A stretch of DNA of 64,000 bases, from contig JAVYIG010007506.1 in NCBI GenBank assembly GCA_035222895.1, positions 37,148 to 101,147 of the forward strand. Reading direction: 5' to 3'. Positions 12,737-23,133 of the stretch are shown here, piece after piece; within the stretch, counting starts at the first letter, position 1; the number at the start of each line of letters is the position of its first letter. The translations under genes were made by a program, and so were the position numbers. The DNA comes from Strongylocentrotus droebachiensis (lineage: Eukaryota > Echinodermata > Echinoidea > Camarodonta > Strongylocentrotidae). The notes beneath the pieces are model-generated. The model made no database searches and was not told where the DNA came from. It was given only the letters and a program-made list of their open reading frames with translations.

Positions 12737-13008
12737 TAACTCCGGGAAGCTCCAACACTAGTCCAGCCTCTGTACCGTTTTCGTTTAGCGCACCCAATCA
12801 GCTCATAAAATAACACACCCTCAACGTTGAAAGTAGACCTAGCCATTCCTCTAAATCTGGGTCCTGTGGACGGAAATTTGGGGATTGCGCGATCAGTAGA
12901 GAGACCGCGCTGTGTGTGGGGGATAAAAAGAACGAACGGACTGAATCTGGACTACTCCAACACCGGCGCGCAGCGTCGGCGCGCCGGTGTTGGAGCTTCC
13001 CGGAGTTA
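12737..13008. mobile_element. 272-bp MITE with 9-bp target duplication (Mutator-like)
   Basis: Perfect 22-bp terminal inverted repeats begin TAACTCCGGGAAGCTCC (12737-12758 and 12987-13008). They are flanked by identical GTCTGCATG (12728-12736 and 13009-13017). A 9-bp duplication is characteristic of Mutator-like elements. The right end also folds into a GC-rich hairpin (about 12955-12996, CCAACACCGGCGCG and complement). Confidence 0.8.
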
Positions 13009-13489
13009 GTCTGCATGCTGCATTCATGCATTAGCGATAATAACGTGCATGAAAATTTACTTTTAACCAACCTGTGAGTGTGAATGCAATGTGATACATG
13101 CCAAACAAAAAGGCGTATGTTAACCAGACGCGTTACTGTTGTTGTTGATTGTTGTATGATTGAATCCAGAATGATGTGAATTAACCCAACTTTCACCTAA
13201 CAGTAACACATTAATACATGTCATGTAGCAGAAAGAGTTACTTAAAATCACTGAAAGAACTTGAATTTATTTCTGATATGGTAAAGGTCTACATATACAT
13301 TGTAACTGTAAGTTAGTCTAGTAGATCTATGACCGAGTGACTTAAAGTCTTCAGTGAAGATGGCCATGTGTTTCGGACTCCCCACACGTATCCGCACCGC
13401 TGGTATTAGATTGCGCGTGGCCATTTTGCCCACTAAATTTCACATTTCCAAACGTGAATACAGCCACACATTTGCACGGGAGTCAAAAT

Positions 13490-13800
13490 CAGGGGGGGGG
13501 GTCTGCCCCTTTTTTGTTTGTTCATTTGAAAGGGGGCTGGGGCGCAAGCGGGGGCGTGTTTAATAGAAGTATCAAATAAAAAAATAATTAAATAAATAAA
13601 AAAATAAATAAAAAGGGAGAGGGGGGCTTGCCCCACGACCCCCCCCCCCCCTGCAGGGTCCGCTTATGTCCGTGTTATATAGAATTATCAAATTAAAAAA
13701 AATAATAAAATAAATAATAATAGGGGGAGGGGGCTTGCGCCCCAGCCCCCTATCAAATGAACAAAAAAAAAGGGGGGGTGGTCTGCCTATGTCCGTGTTG
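13490..13800. repeat. G/C-run tandem segments
   Basis: Three diverged repeats of about 120 bp each hold a poly-G or poly-C run, a TCTGCC or CTTGCCCC motif and an A/T-rich AAATAAATAA stretch. The open frames over them (FCSFDRGLGRKPPP-like) are compositional. Confidence 0.5.
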
Positions 13801-13995
13801 AATTGAAATTGAACAAGAAAACAAAATAAGAAAAACAAAATAAAGACTTTAGAAAAAATGTTTAAGTGGATTTTTTTTTTTTTTTTACCCTTTCATCCAA
13901 TTTTGATGAAATTTGTAGTGTTCTTGTTAAATTTTACTCTACTTTACATAACATCCCAATTTCAGCCTGGAGTACCACTTTAAGTGCTAACTTAA

Positions 13996-14420
13996 CCCTA
14001 ATAGCACCTGGGGGGGGGGCCATAATGGCCCCCCCCCCCCCCTTCGAGATTGTTCGCGACCATTCCGCCGCGCAATTTTTTTTGACCGCGCTGCTCGCTG
14101 ACTTTTTACTTTCAAGTCTTGCGCATCTTTTGACACCATTTTCGCGAAAATCAGGAATACCGTTATGATGCTGCACGGCCTTTTATACACGCTCGTCCAA
14201 ACGAAAATGGCTCAAAAACGTGATTTTGTGTACAAACTCAATGCAAATTGAGTTTTCTCACCTTATTCATAAAGATATGATTATTTTCACTTTCTTTGGC
14301 TGAAATTAATTTATTATAGCACAATTATGCTTCAAAATAGTTGTATGATAAATTTTACGAAAAAAACACAACAAAAACAAAGGTGGTAGCAAGGTCTGAA
14401 ATACCCCGGTGCTATTAGGG
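13996..14420. mobile_element. piggyBac-like MITE, 425 bp, poly-G/C subterminal
   Basis: The terminal inverted repeat CCCTAATAGCACC is flanked by TTAA on both sides (13992-13995, 14421-14424), the target duplication typical of piggyBac-type elements. A run of G and a run of C flank a CCATAATGG core just inside the left end. A related left end alone is at 14635-14672, and a relative with AAGGCC in place of AGCACC is at 26695-27461. Confidence 0.75.
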
Positions 14421-14634
14421 TTAAGAGAGTTTTCTGAATACCACCCCTGCTGATATACACGACGAATCACCAGCATAAAGAATTTTGTTAGCATTTTTGG
14501 CCTGGACATTGTCAATCTCTAGGTGTGCATCAACATACGCTACTTGTATGAGTACAGTAGACCACTGCCTTTGTTGTCGAGTGCTGCGCTGCAATTGAAT
14601 TTATATGCTAGAAGGATGCTAGATGATGTTTTAA

Positions 14635-14672
14635 CCCTAATAGCACCTGGGGGAGGGAGGGGGGGGGGGCAT
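14635..14672. mobile_element. Truncated end of the same piggyBac-like MITE family
   Basis: TTAA, then CCCTAATAGCACCTGG, a poly-G run and CATAATG. No matching right end is seen, so this is a fragment. Confidence 0.6.
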
Positions 14673-14798
14673 AATGTACCAATTCATCAAAATTGAAAAT
14701 TAACATGTTGAACTCAAAATGAATTCATAAAGCTTGAACATTTTTCAAAAATTCTTTTCTTGCTTGATATTTTTCTAATGTCTGTGATGTTTTTCCAG

Positions 14799-17700
14799 AT
14801 ATGGAGTGTGACCCTGAGCCACTTCGCAGAAGCCCGAGAAAGGCAGATAAGTCGAAGACTAAGGAACTTCCTCTCCCCAAATTGTCAACAACATCCATGA
14901 TGGCCAGATTTGTCCCCTTAAAGGTACTATGTCCCATTTGCAGGCCAAAAAAATGAAAAAGTTAAATTCCAACTGCATTTGAAAGATGATACTAATTTAG
15001 AACTTCCCTAAAAAAGGTGGGGCTTGAAAATGTCTTCAAGTGGGAAAATAACGACTATTAGTTGTCAAATCGACTTTAGGGCTATAGAGCCCAAAAGTAA
15101 TAGTCTTGAATTTCAGACAATTGTACCGAATGGTCATACGTTTTATGCTGCGCAAAGATTCAATCAGTTTAATCTTGGCCATCACAAGAAGTGGGTTACT
15201 GATGTAGACAAATGCTCATGTACCCTTTACAACTCTTTTTATGTATGTTATTACCAGAGAAGAAAAAAGCCAGTCAGTCACTCAATAGTGTCTGACAGTG
15301 AAGTCTAGCAAGTAAACGGGTTTCCTTGCATAATTTGAATATGAGGACATTGTTAACGTTTAAATTTCACAGATAGGACATACATGACATATTCATAATT
15401 CCTGCAAAGTTCTACAGCATTTGAGGTTGGCTGCAAAAGGGACATAGTACCTTTAAGCCCGACGGGCCCAATCCAGAGGGGATCATCTCCATCTACAACT
15501 ACATTCCCCTCTCCTTCGACTTCTCGCCAAAGCCAGCCGCCGACACCAAAAGCTAGAACCTTGGACAGTAAGTATTTACGTAGAGAATTTCACAAACAAA
15601 ATATCTCTTCTCAAGAACTTAATAGTATGTTTCATAGGAGGTCAATTGATTAGATTTTGGAGTACAGCATATTTAAACTACAAACAAAATTTACTATTTT
15701 TTACCAAGATGCTACACTGATATAAGAGAGAGAGGTTGTCAATATAAATACAACATCAAAAGTAAGTTCCCCCCTAAAGAGCCCCATCAAATCTTCCAGT
15801 GGAAAAATCAAGAAAAAAAACGTAATTTTTTTGTTCATGTTGTGATCATTCAGCCGTTAAGTCACGGATGTCACTAATTTTCGAGAATCTGCTTCCTAAC
15901 AACCCTAGCTATATCCAATGCTTGGTTTCAACTTGAATAATTTGTTATACTCGAAGATTTGATGGGGTTCTTTAGGGGGAAACTTTCTTTTGATGTGTTT
16001 AATTTTGATTCATTTTTATCAAAAAAGCAGGGGTATATTTTTCTGCAAAATTGCTTTCAGATTCTTTCTGTATGTGTTGCATTGTCTGATGCTTTGTACA
16101 AGTATTGTCATTGCAGCTTGGTGATGTATTCCTGAAATGCGATAGTTTAAAGGCTGTCGTACATATCAGTCACACTAAAATTACATACTCTTCTTAGCTA
16201 CCAAAATGACCTAATTTGTTAATGTATTTTTTTTTACTCCTTTTGTTTTCCTAGACAATTTTCAACAGCAGGTACTTCAAAAACTTCAGAAGCTGGAAGA
16301 TGTCCAGGCCCAGATAGTGGAGACGCTGGCAAACCTGGTTGTCAAATCATCAGTGAATTTACGGGCAGGTCCTGCCGACCTGCAGGAGCCCTTTGCGGAA
16401 CCGCTCAAGACAGGGAGTGAATTCGACTTGCTCGAAATGAGACTCGTAGAGTCTGATTTTAAGAAGAGAATGGTAAGTTTAAAAATACTTGCATACTAAT
16501 TTGGCATTATTTGATCATCCATTCAAATGACTTTGTTTTTTCCTTTTTGTACAGGTTTAATTATCTAAACCTGAAATATCCTGAGTTTCTGATTTATACA
16601 TGCCTTGATTACTTTATAGCCATGTTTAAAAAAAAAAGTGAAAGCCTGTGAATTTTGCAAATGATAAATTAATATTTACCGCATCAGGGTGAAGGTTTTA
16701 GCGGAGAAACATTCATAATAACGTCTGGAAATGAGACGGTTGGCTCCTATTTATGTGAGAATCTACGGCATTGTAATTGATAATGGTTCTTTTGATTTCA
16801 GATCAACTACCTGAGTCTAGTCGGCGGGGGCAATATTGCCCAAACAAGTCGGCGTATCATGAAAAAGCTGGGGTCAAATAATCTTTGGTCAGATTTCAAC
16901 GTGAATGGGAGGAAGGGGAAGCGTGGTCTGAAGTCAACAAGATTTGTTCCCGTCATTGTCAGTAAGTAATCAATTAGTATATGATTAGCCAATTTCAATT
17001 TTATTTTATATGTTTCTGGATTCACCCGATGAGTTACAATGATTGGTGATCAATTGGACATTGATGGTCTCTAGCAACCTTGCTGCCTTTGAAGTCGCAT
17101 AATAGCATTGTTTTCTGCTTGTAAGGTAGCTGTTGAATTTGGCCTCTAAGGAGTAGTTATGTTTTATGCCCATCTGAACAAGGAATTACTTATGTGAGAG
17201 TGTGCAGATGTGTATCCATGTATTTCTTCATACAAAAATGCCCATTTTTGCAAAACAAAAAAAAGGGGTGGGCCATAACATGGGAACCGACATACCATTT
17301 TCCCCTAATACATTTGAGAGGAGTGTAATGATATTGATTGTCCGAATTGCCATGGAATGACCCATTTGTCATTTAAGGTGTGTAATCTGTATCGTCTTAT
17401 TTTAATGTGTCATCAAAAATAATTTTAATATAATGATCCATGGCGTCTGCACTTACGTCTTTCAGGAGCCTGCATGAAGACCGACCAGGGCGCCAAAGAG
17501 ATGGAGATTGAAGAAGTCGTAGGGGACTTTCTCAAGCGAACCCCATTTCTTCCAGGAGGAAAGAAATGGAAGGTAAATTCCTTTTACTTTTGTTTGTGTT
17601 TTTATTTTTTATTTTTTATTTTTTTCTCTTTATATTATGTGGATTTCTATCAAAATACAAAAATATGTTGCAAGAGAATATCAGATCAATTTACTATTTC

Positions 17701-18299
17701 AAAGGGCATTCAGCCTTTTTTGACCAATTTTTGTTTGGACATTAAAAAAATGTGTATTTCAAAGTTATCTTTTGATTGAATGAGTGAAAATTCTGGTGTT
17801 ACGTGTATGTTCCCTTTTAAAGGGATAGACCCAATATCTGTAAAACAATATTGTACATGAAGCACATCATTAGTCCAGTTTTGCCCTTGTTGATAGGGGT
17901 GGCCGGATTCACCTCACTGCCACCCTAGCTTATCCAGACGTCAGTTTTTAGGCATTGGTCTCGAGACTTAATATTTTGTGGACAGGCAATAATATTTACT
18001 TATGTGCAGCCTCTTCAGATATAATTTTGGTTCATAATTTACATTATGCCAGTTTGTCACCAAATGAGCTTGTATAGGCGCTGTTTTTAGGGAGGGGGAA
18101 CATCATGCCCCCTAGTTTTTTTATGTTTTAGTTGAAATGAACATTTAATTTATAAATAAAGGTTGTTTGCTCTGATTTGCAGAAACCTGATACCGATGGG
18201 GCTAGAGTTCCAGCTGTCGCTGCCGAAGATGTTGCCAAAGATGTTGCTGCTGTTGCAGATGCCACTGAAGACGAGGAGGAGGGTGTCATGGAGAATTAA
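14799..18299 (+). CDS. DUF4806-domain protein carried by the 9-kb element (MITE-disrupted)
   Basis: Exons: 14799-14921 plus 15457-15567 (one exon split by a MITE), 16255-16472, 16802-16961, 17466-17572 and 18183-18299. From ATG 14801 these sum to 834 nt, 277 residues plus stop. The N-terminus is basic and Ser/Pro-rich (RRSPRKADKSK). A short coiled coil follows (QQVLQKLQKLEDVQAQI). The DUF4806 core covers roughly residues 125-225 (EMRLVESDFKKRM, INYLSLVGGGNI, RRIMKKLGSNNLW, NVNGRKGKRGLKSTRFV). The tail is Ala/Glu-rich. DUF4806 proteins are often multicopy in invertebrate and fish genomes with no assigned activity; a transposon-associated role is inferred from location. All introns have GT-AG ends. 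The family call comes from recall of the motif pattern. Confidence 0.7.
14922..15452. mobile_element. 531-bp TTAA-flanked MITE inside the DUF4806 coding exon
   Basis: The ends AGGTACTATGTCCC and GGGACATAGTACCT are inverted (about 22 bp with one mismatch). TTAA flanks both sides (14918-14921, 15453-15456), as for piggyBac or Kolobok types. Deleting the element and one TTAA joins CCCTTA to AGCCCG in the open frame. Its left end also creates an AAG/GTACTAT donor-like site. Confidence 0.8.
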
Positions 18300-18350
18300 A
18301 AAGGATAAACGCTGATGACATCTGTTCTCGATTCGCTATGTAGTTACATA

Positions 18351-19740
18351 CTGGCTTCTGATAAAACTCATTTATAGAACAAATCTGGACCTAACTACAA
18401 AATCTTTGGTGGATCAAAAGGACAATATATTAAATGGTATTTGAGACATATACAGTTCTCATAAAGGTTTTACCGGAGGTCAATCACACCAATTATGCCA
18501 AGTTTTCTTTGTCATTTAGTTGGTACATGTTTTCAGTATGAATTAACAACATCTTTCAGGAATCAAAGAGGAAATTACAGGTTCTATAAATCACTCAAGT
18601 TACTTTTGTTGAGTGTGCTGTAACCAAAAATGCTACATATGTGCTGCCAAATTCTTAACACTAGATATATTTATAGTCTTGCCTTTTCTCTAAATAGCCC
18701 GGTAGATTTGAGTTTTCATACTTGCCAGTTATATGACATATTTTCAACTTGTATCTCATTAATGTAAATAACTATGTGTTGATTATGATGGATTTTGTTT
18801 TTCATGGAAGATGAAAGTTCTAATGCTGGCTTCTGATAAAACTCGTTTATAGCACAAATCTGGACCCGACTACAAAATCTGTGTGGGATCAAGAGGACGA
18901 TATAGTAAATGGTAAAACTATACAGTTCTCGTTAAGGTTTTACCAGAGGTCAATCACACCAATTATGCCAAGTTTTCTTTGTCATTTAGTTGGTACATGT
19001 TTTCAGTACAAATTAACAACATATTTCAGGAATCAAAGAGGAAATTACGGGTTCCGTAAATCACTTGAGTTACTTTTGTTGAGTATGCTGTAACCAAAAA
19101 TGCTATGCGTGTGCTGCCAAATTCATGACACTAGATATATTTATAGTCTTGCCTTTCCTATGTATAGATTGGTAAATTTAAGTTTTCATACTTGCCAGTT
19201 ATATGACATATCTTCAAATTGTATCTCATTAATGTAAATAATTATGTGTTGATTGTTACTATGTTATATGATGGATTTTGTATTTCATGGAAGATGAAAG
19301 TTCTAATGCTGGCTTCTGATAAAACTCGTTTATAGCACAAATCTGGACCTGACTACAACATCTGTTGGGGATCAAAATGACAATATAGTAAATGGTAATA
19401 CTATACAGTTCTCGTTAAGGTTTTACCAGAGGTCAATCACACCAATTATGCCCAGTTTTTTTTGTCATTTAGTTGGTACATGTTTTCGGTACGAATTAAC
19501 AACATCTTTTCAGGAATCAAAGAAATTACGGGTTCTATAAATCACTCAAGTTACTTTTGTTGAGTATGCTGTAACCAAAAATGCAATATGTGTGCTGCCA
19601 ATTTTTTTACACTAGATATATTCATAGACTTGCCTTTTTTATTAATAGATTGGTAATATTGAGTATTCATACTTGCCACTTACTATAATGACATATCGTC
19701 ATCTTGTACATTTTTTTCTTGTAAATAACCATTGTATCTG
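18351..19740. repeat. Three tandem copies of a ~480-bp unit after the DUF4806 stop
   Basis: Units begin CTGGCTTCTGATAAAACTC at 18351, 18826 and 19309 (periods 475 and 483). They are highly similar along their length, including CAATCACACCAATTATGCC and GTTGAGTATGCTGTAACC. No coding content. They probably lie in the gene's 3' UTR or between the gene and the right transposon end. Confidence 0.85.
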
Positions 19741-20119
19741 TGGTTTCAAATGGACCATCCCAACCAAATTTCTGTTGGCTGTTTATAATCTTATTTAAGT
19801 CTATTTTACGCCAATTTTTCAACCGTATTTCTCTAGATTTTCTCCTTGTGATATCACTTGTCTATCACCAGCCTGAAATAGACGTCTATTGGATGTTCGT
19901 ATACCACATGGTGTTATGAAAACTTTCAGTTGTGAATACTTTATCACCACGGAAACCTACAGAGAACATTGTATCTTTTTATAAGTAACCTTGAAATACA
20001 TGTACTATTATTACCAAGTCTTTGAACATTTATTTATGTTTGATAATAAAATCCTGAAATCGATCAAATGTGTGACCCAGTATTTATTTCATATACCATT
20101 TGTATTTGTTGAACATTCT

Positions 20120-20790
20120 TAACACTTTTGCAGGACGTTCTTAAATGTTTGTTGCGCATTCTTTCAACGCCCGAGACATTTTCAGACATTCTATAAAGGT
20201 TTTCTGAACAATCTCCTAAAACGTTTTATGAACGTTTTAGACGTGTTTTAAAAGGTTTTTTTAAACGTTCTTAAAACGTTTGTAGACCATTTGGACGTTT
20301 AGAAAACGTTCTATAAACGTTCCAGACGTGTTTTAAAAGGTTTTTTTAAACGTTTGTAGAACATTTGGACGTTTAGAAAACGTTTTATAAACGTTCCAGA
20401 CGTGTTTTAAAAGGTTTTCTAGACGTTCTTAAAACGTTTGTAGAACATTTGGACGTTTAGAAAACGTTTTATAAACGTTCCAGACGTGTTTTAAAAGGTT
20501 TTTTAGACGTTCTTAAAACGTTTGTAGTGCATTTTAACGTTTTTAAAACGTTTTAAGAACGTTCCAAACGTTTTTAACAACGTCAACAATATATTTAGAA
20601 CGTTTTCAAAAGGTTTTTGGACTTTTCGAATGTCTGAAAGGTTTTTAAAGGTTTTTTTTTGGTTCTTTTAACGTTTAAAACACGTTTTTAAAACGTCCAA
20701 TAAAACGTTTTAAATACGTCGAAAACCTACCACATTTTGACGTCCAAAAAACGTTTTCACAAAACGTCCAAAAACCAACCAGAAAACGTC
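20120..20790. repeat. Right subterminal ACGTTT array
   Basis: Tandem units of about 77-84 bp contain ACGTTTAGAAAACGTT, ACGTTCCAGACGTG and TTTTAAAAGG (starts near 20214, 20291, 20368, 20452), followed by irregular ACGTTTT motifs. An AATAAAATCC polyadenylation-like signal lies just upstream at about 20045. The motif matches the left end, but the unit length and order differ. Confidence 0.65.
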
Positions 20791-20805
20791 CAATTGTTAG
20801 TTGGG

Positions 20806-21403
20806 CTATGATTACCCTCATTCAGATTGCCAAGGGAGTCGTCATCACTCCCCTCGATCAGATCGCCGAGAGAGTCACCATCGCTCCCCTCGATCAGATC
20901 ACCGAGGGAGATACTATGGTTCCCCTCGATCAGATCGCCGAGGGAGTCGCTATGGTTCCCCCCGATCAGATCACAGAGGGAGTCGCTATGATTCCACTCA
21001 TTCAGATCGCCGAGGGAGTCGCTATGATTCACCTCGATCAGATCGCCGAGGGAGTCGCTATGATTCCCCTCGATCAGATCGCCGAGGGAGTCGCTATGGT
21101 TCCCCTCGATCAGATCGCCGAGGGAGTCGCCATGATTCCCCCCGATCAGATCGCCGAGGGAGTCGCTATGATTCCCCTCGATCAGACCACAGAGGGAGTC
21201 GCTTTGATTCACCTCAAAACCGGAGGGGAGACCGGTATGATCATAGTAGGGAGCGAGAATATCGTTATTATGACCAGGATTCTCCTCGAAGTAACATGAG
21301 TGACCGTAGTGAGTCTAGAGGCCACCGTCATAGATCTCCTTCTCCAGTAGATGGATATCGTAGATCCCCTCGTAGGTCACATGATCCACGCAGGCGGGTT
21401 TAG
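20806..21403 (+). pseudogene. Ty3/gypsy gag SR-like repeat, continued (copy A)
   Basis: Continuation of the interrupted repeat: about thirteen further 11-residue units (SPRSDRRGSRYDSPRSD type), then a less repetitive RS stretch (RSESRGHRHRSPSPVDG) and a TAG at 21401. The copy-B sequence has a sense codon at that position, so the stop is a lesion in this copy. The Arg-rich segment could serve RNA binding in a Gag. Confidence 0.6.
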
Positions 21404-22392
21404 AGATGGGAGAGTAGCGAGGGTGTAACGTTCGAATCGCCACCCCCATGTGAGGAGGACGGTGCACCCACCTACTCGGGACTCACAGTCACAGTCCGAT
21501 GAGGCTCCTTGCCCCCAACCCCTCCGGCACAAAGCAGCTTGGAAAAGAGGGTTGCCTCTCTGGAGGGCAAGATGGACTTGGTGCTTCAAAGTGTTGAAGA
21601 ACTGAAGACGTCCCTTTCAGTAATAGGGCCCTTACAGACTACAGTCCAGAGTCTAGTTGACAGTGTGAGGAAGTTGCAAGTTTCTCCCGCCCGCTTCAGG
21701 GGCAGAGCCTCTCCCGCCAGGGGGGAATTTCGCACCGGCCCGGAATATGACCTGCTACCAGTGCGGGAAATAAGAACATTCTATTTTAAAATGGAATGTC
21801 CCGAGGGAAGTCCAGGAATTAAGATTTCCTTCGTCTCCGAGGACCCGGAAACGACTATGGATCGGCGTTGGGGTGGACCAGGGTGGACCAGTGTACAATA
21901 ATTCGGTAGCATTTGGAAGGGATTCTCCTCCCCCAGAAACAGGGATTAATGGTTTTTCCTCTGATGCTACAACTAGTGTGAACCCCCATCCCGTTTTGGG
22001 TTTGGACAAGGTTGCACCAGTGGACAATGCTGTAGCATGTGAAAGGGAATCGCCTCCCCCGGAAACGGGGATTAATGGTGTTTCCTCTGATGCTACGACA
22101 AAATGACAACATCCACGAATCCGAACACGAATCCAAACAGATTGGTTGCGGCCAGGACAGCATCGGTAAAATGGAAGTGCCGAGGGAAGTTCCCAACCCG
22201 ATCTCTAGTAAGAAAGAGCTTCCTTCGCACTCTCCTTCCGCGAGTGCGACCCATGGGACCAGGCCTCCGACGGAGCCAAGCCCATGGCTTACACCCCCTG
22301 GCCACCGCCTACCGTTCAGAATCCCGACAACCCAAACTGGACACGGACGTAGGAGTTTGCCGCATCAAGTTACCATCCACTTTAATGGATAG
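21404..22392 (+). pseudogene. Ty3/gypsy gag C-terminal part: coiled coil and broken zinc knuckle
   Basis: An amphipathic segment (SLEKRVASLEGKMDLVL, then LQTTVQSLVDSVRKL) precedes a zinc-knuckle start, CYQCGK, which here runs into a stop. The copy-B frame gives the full CX2CX4HX4C motif. A segment of about 125 bp (PPPETGINGFSSDATT) is tandemly duplicated in this copy only (about 21925-22090). Frames shift several times, so no full Gag is encoded. Confidence 0.6.
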
Positions 22393-23133
22393 GCGACAAA
22401 TCCATTCGGGCAGTAGTAGACACGGCTGCCGAGGTAACTATAATATCCGATAGAATCTATAGAACACTTCACCCCGTTCCCCCAGACAGTTATCAAGACT
22501 GTTGTTTTGCATACTGCTAGGAGGAATTTAAACATGACTGGGATGATTGTAGGACCGGTTGATTTGATTTTGGGTGGCAGCAAATTCAGTGAACATGTTT
22601 TTGTTGCCCCAATCGATGGTGACATGTTGCTAGGAGCAAACCTCCTGCGGAAACATCGCGCATACATCAATATACCGGATTCCTTATTAATCTTTCAGTG
22701 CGAGTGTATAGCAATGACCTGTGGCGAAGATGCAGACACATCTCAAGTACTTCTTGCGAAGTCAGTAACCATCCCCCCGATGACGGTCAGACGGGTGCGA
22801 TGCAATCTCGATTCATTACATACGATTGACCAGTTTATTGTGGAGCCGGATGTAGCCTTGACCGGGTTTGTCCCACGTACTCTACATGATGGGAAGGGTT
22901 CAATACAGTTGTATGCTCTTAATGCAACTAATGTGTCTTTAAAATGGAAAAAAAAAGGGAAACTCATTGGTGAAGCTTTCAGAGCCAGATATTCCCGCCC
23001 AGAAGATCCGTCAAGTAGATTTGATAGGGGATGCACAAATTCCCTCCCATCTGCAGGGTCTTTGGGAACGGTCTTCCGAGTTTTTAATCCCAGAAGAACA
23101 GGAAGTATTGAAGGGCTTGTTGCTAGAGTTTGA
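22393..23133 (+). pseudogene. Ty3/gypsy aspartic protease and linker (broken)
   Basis: The active-site region reads AVVDTAAEVTIIS, with DTAA where retroviral-type proteases usually have DTGA or DSGA. A C-terminal DMLLGANLL matches the hydrophobic-hydrophobic-Gly motif of these enzymes. A stop after CCFAYC splits the protease in two, and a frame change precedes the linker to reverse transcriptase. Confidence 0.6.

Larger units (their letters stand above)
11791..20805. mobile_element. 9015-bp DNA transposon-like element carrying a DUF4806 gene
   Basis: The ends CCCAGCAAAC and GTTAGTTGGG form imperfect inverted termini (8 of 10 positions). They are flanked by CT at 11789-11790 and 20806-20807, a possible 2-bp target duplication. 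Copy B has uninterrupted 33-bp gag repeats at the matching place, and joining 11790 to the flank after 20807 restores the repeat unit in frame. Subterminal ACGTTT-rich arrays lie inside both ends (11800-12120, 20120-20790). The cargo is one spliced gene (14799-18299). No transposase was found. Short target duplication and subterminal arrays recall EnSpm/CACTA-type elements, but the ends are not CACTA, so the superfamily is left open. Confidence 0.7.

Noticed and set aside
14924..15456. Normal intron between the first two DUF4806 coding pieces
   Set aside because: The borders coincide exactly with MITE ends and TTAA duplications, and GT-AG splicing there would shift the frame to a stop.
20757..21212. 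Minus-strand repeat ORF (DSLGDLIEGNHS type)
   Set aside because: Shadow of the 33-bp gag repeat. Only the plus-strand RS frame connects to the zinc knuckle and protease.
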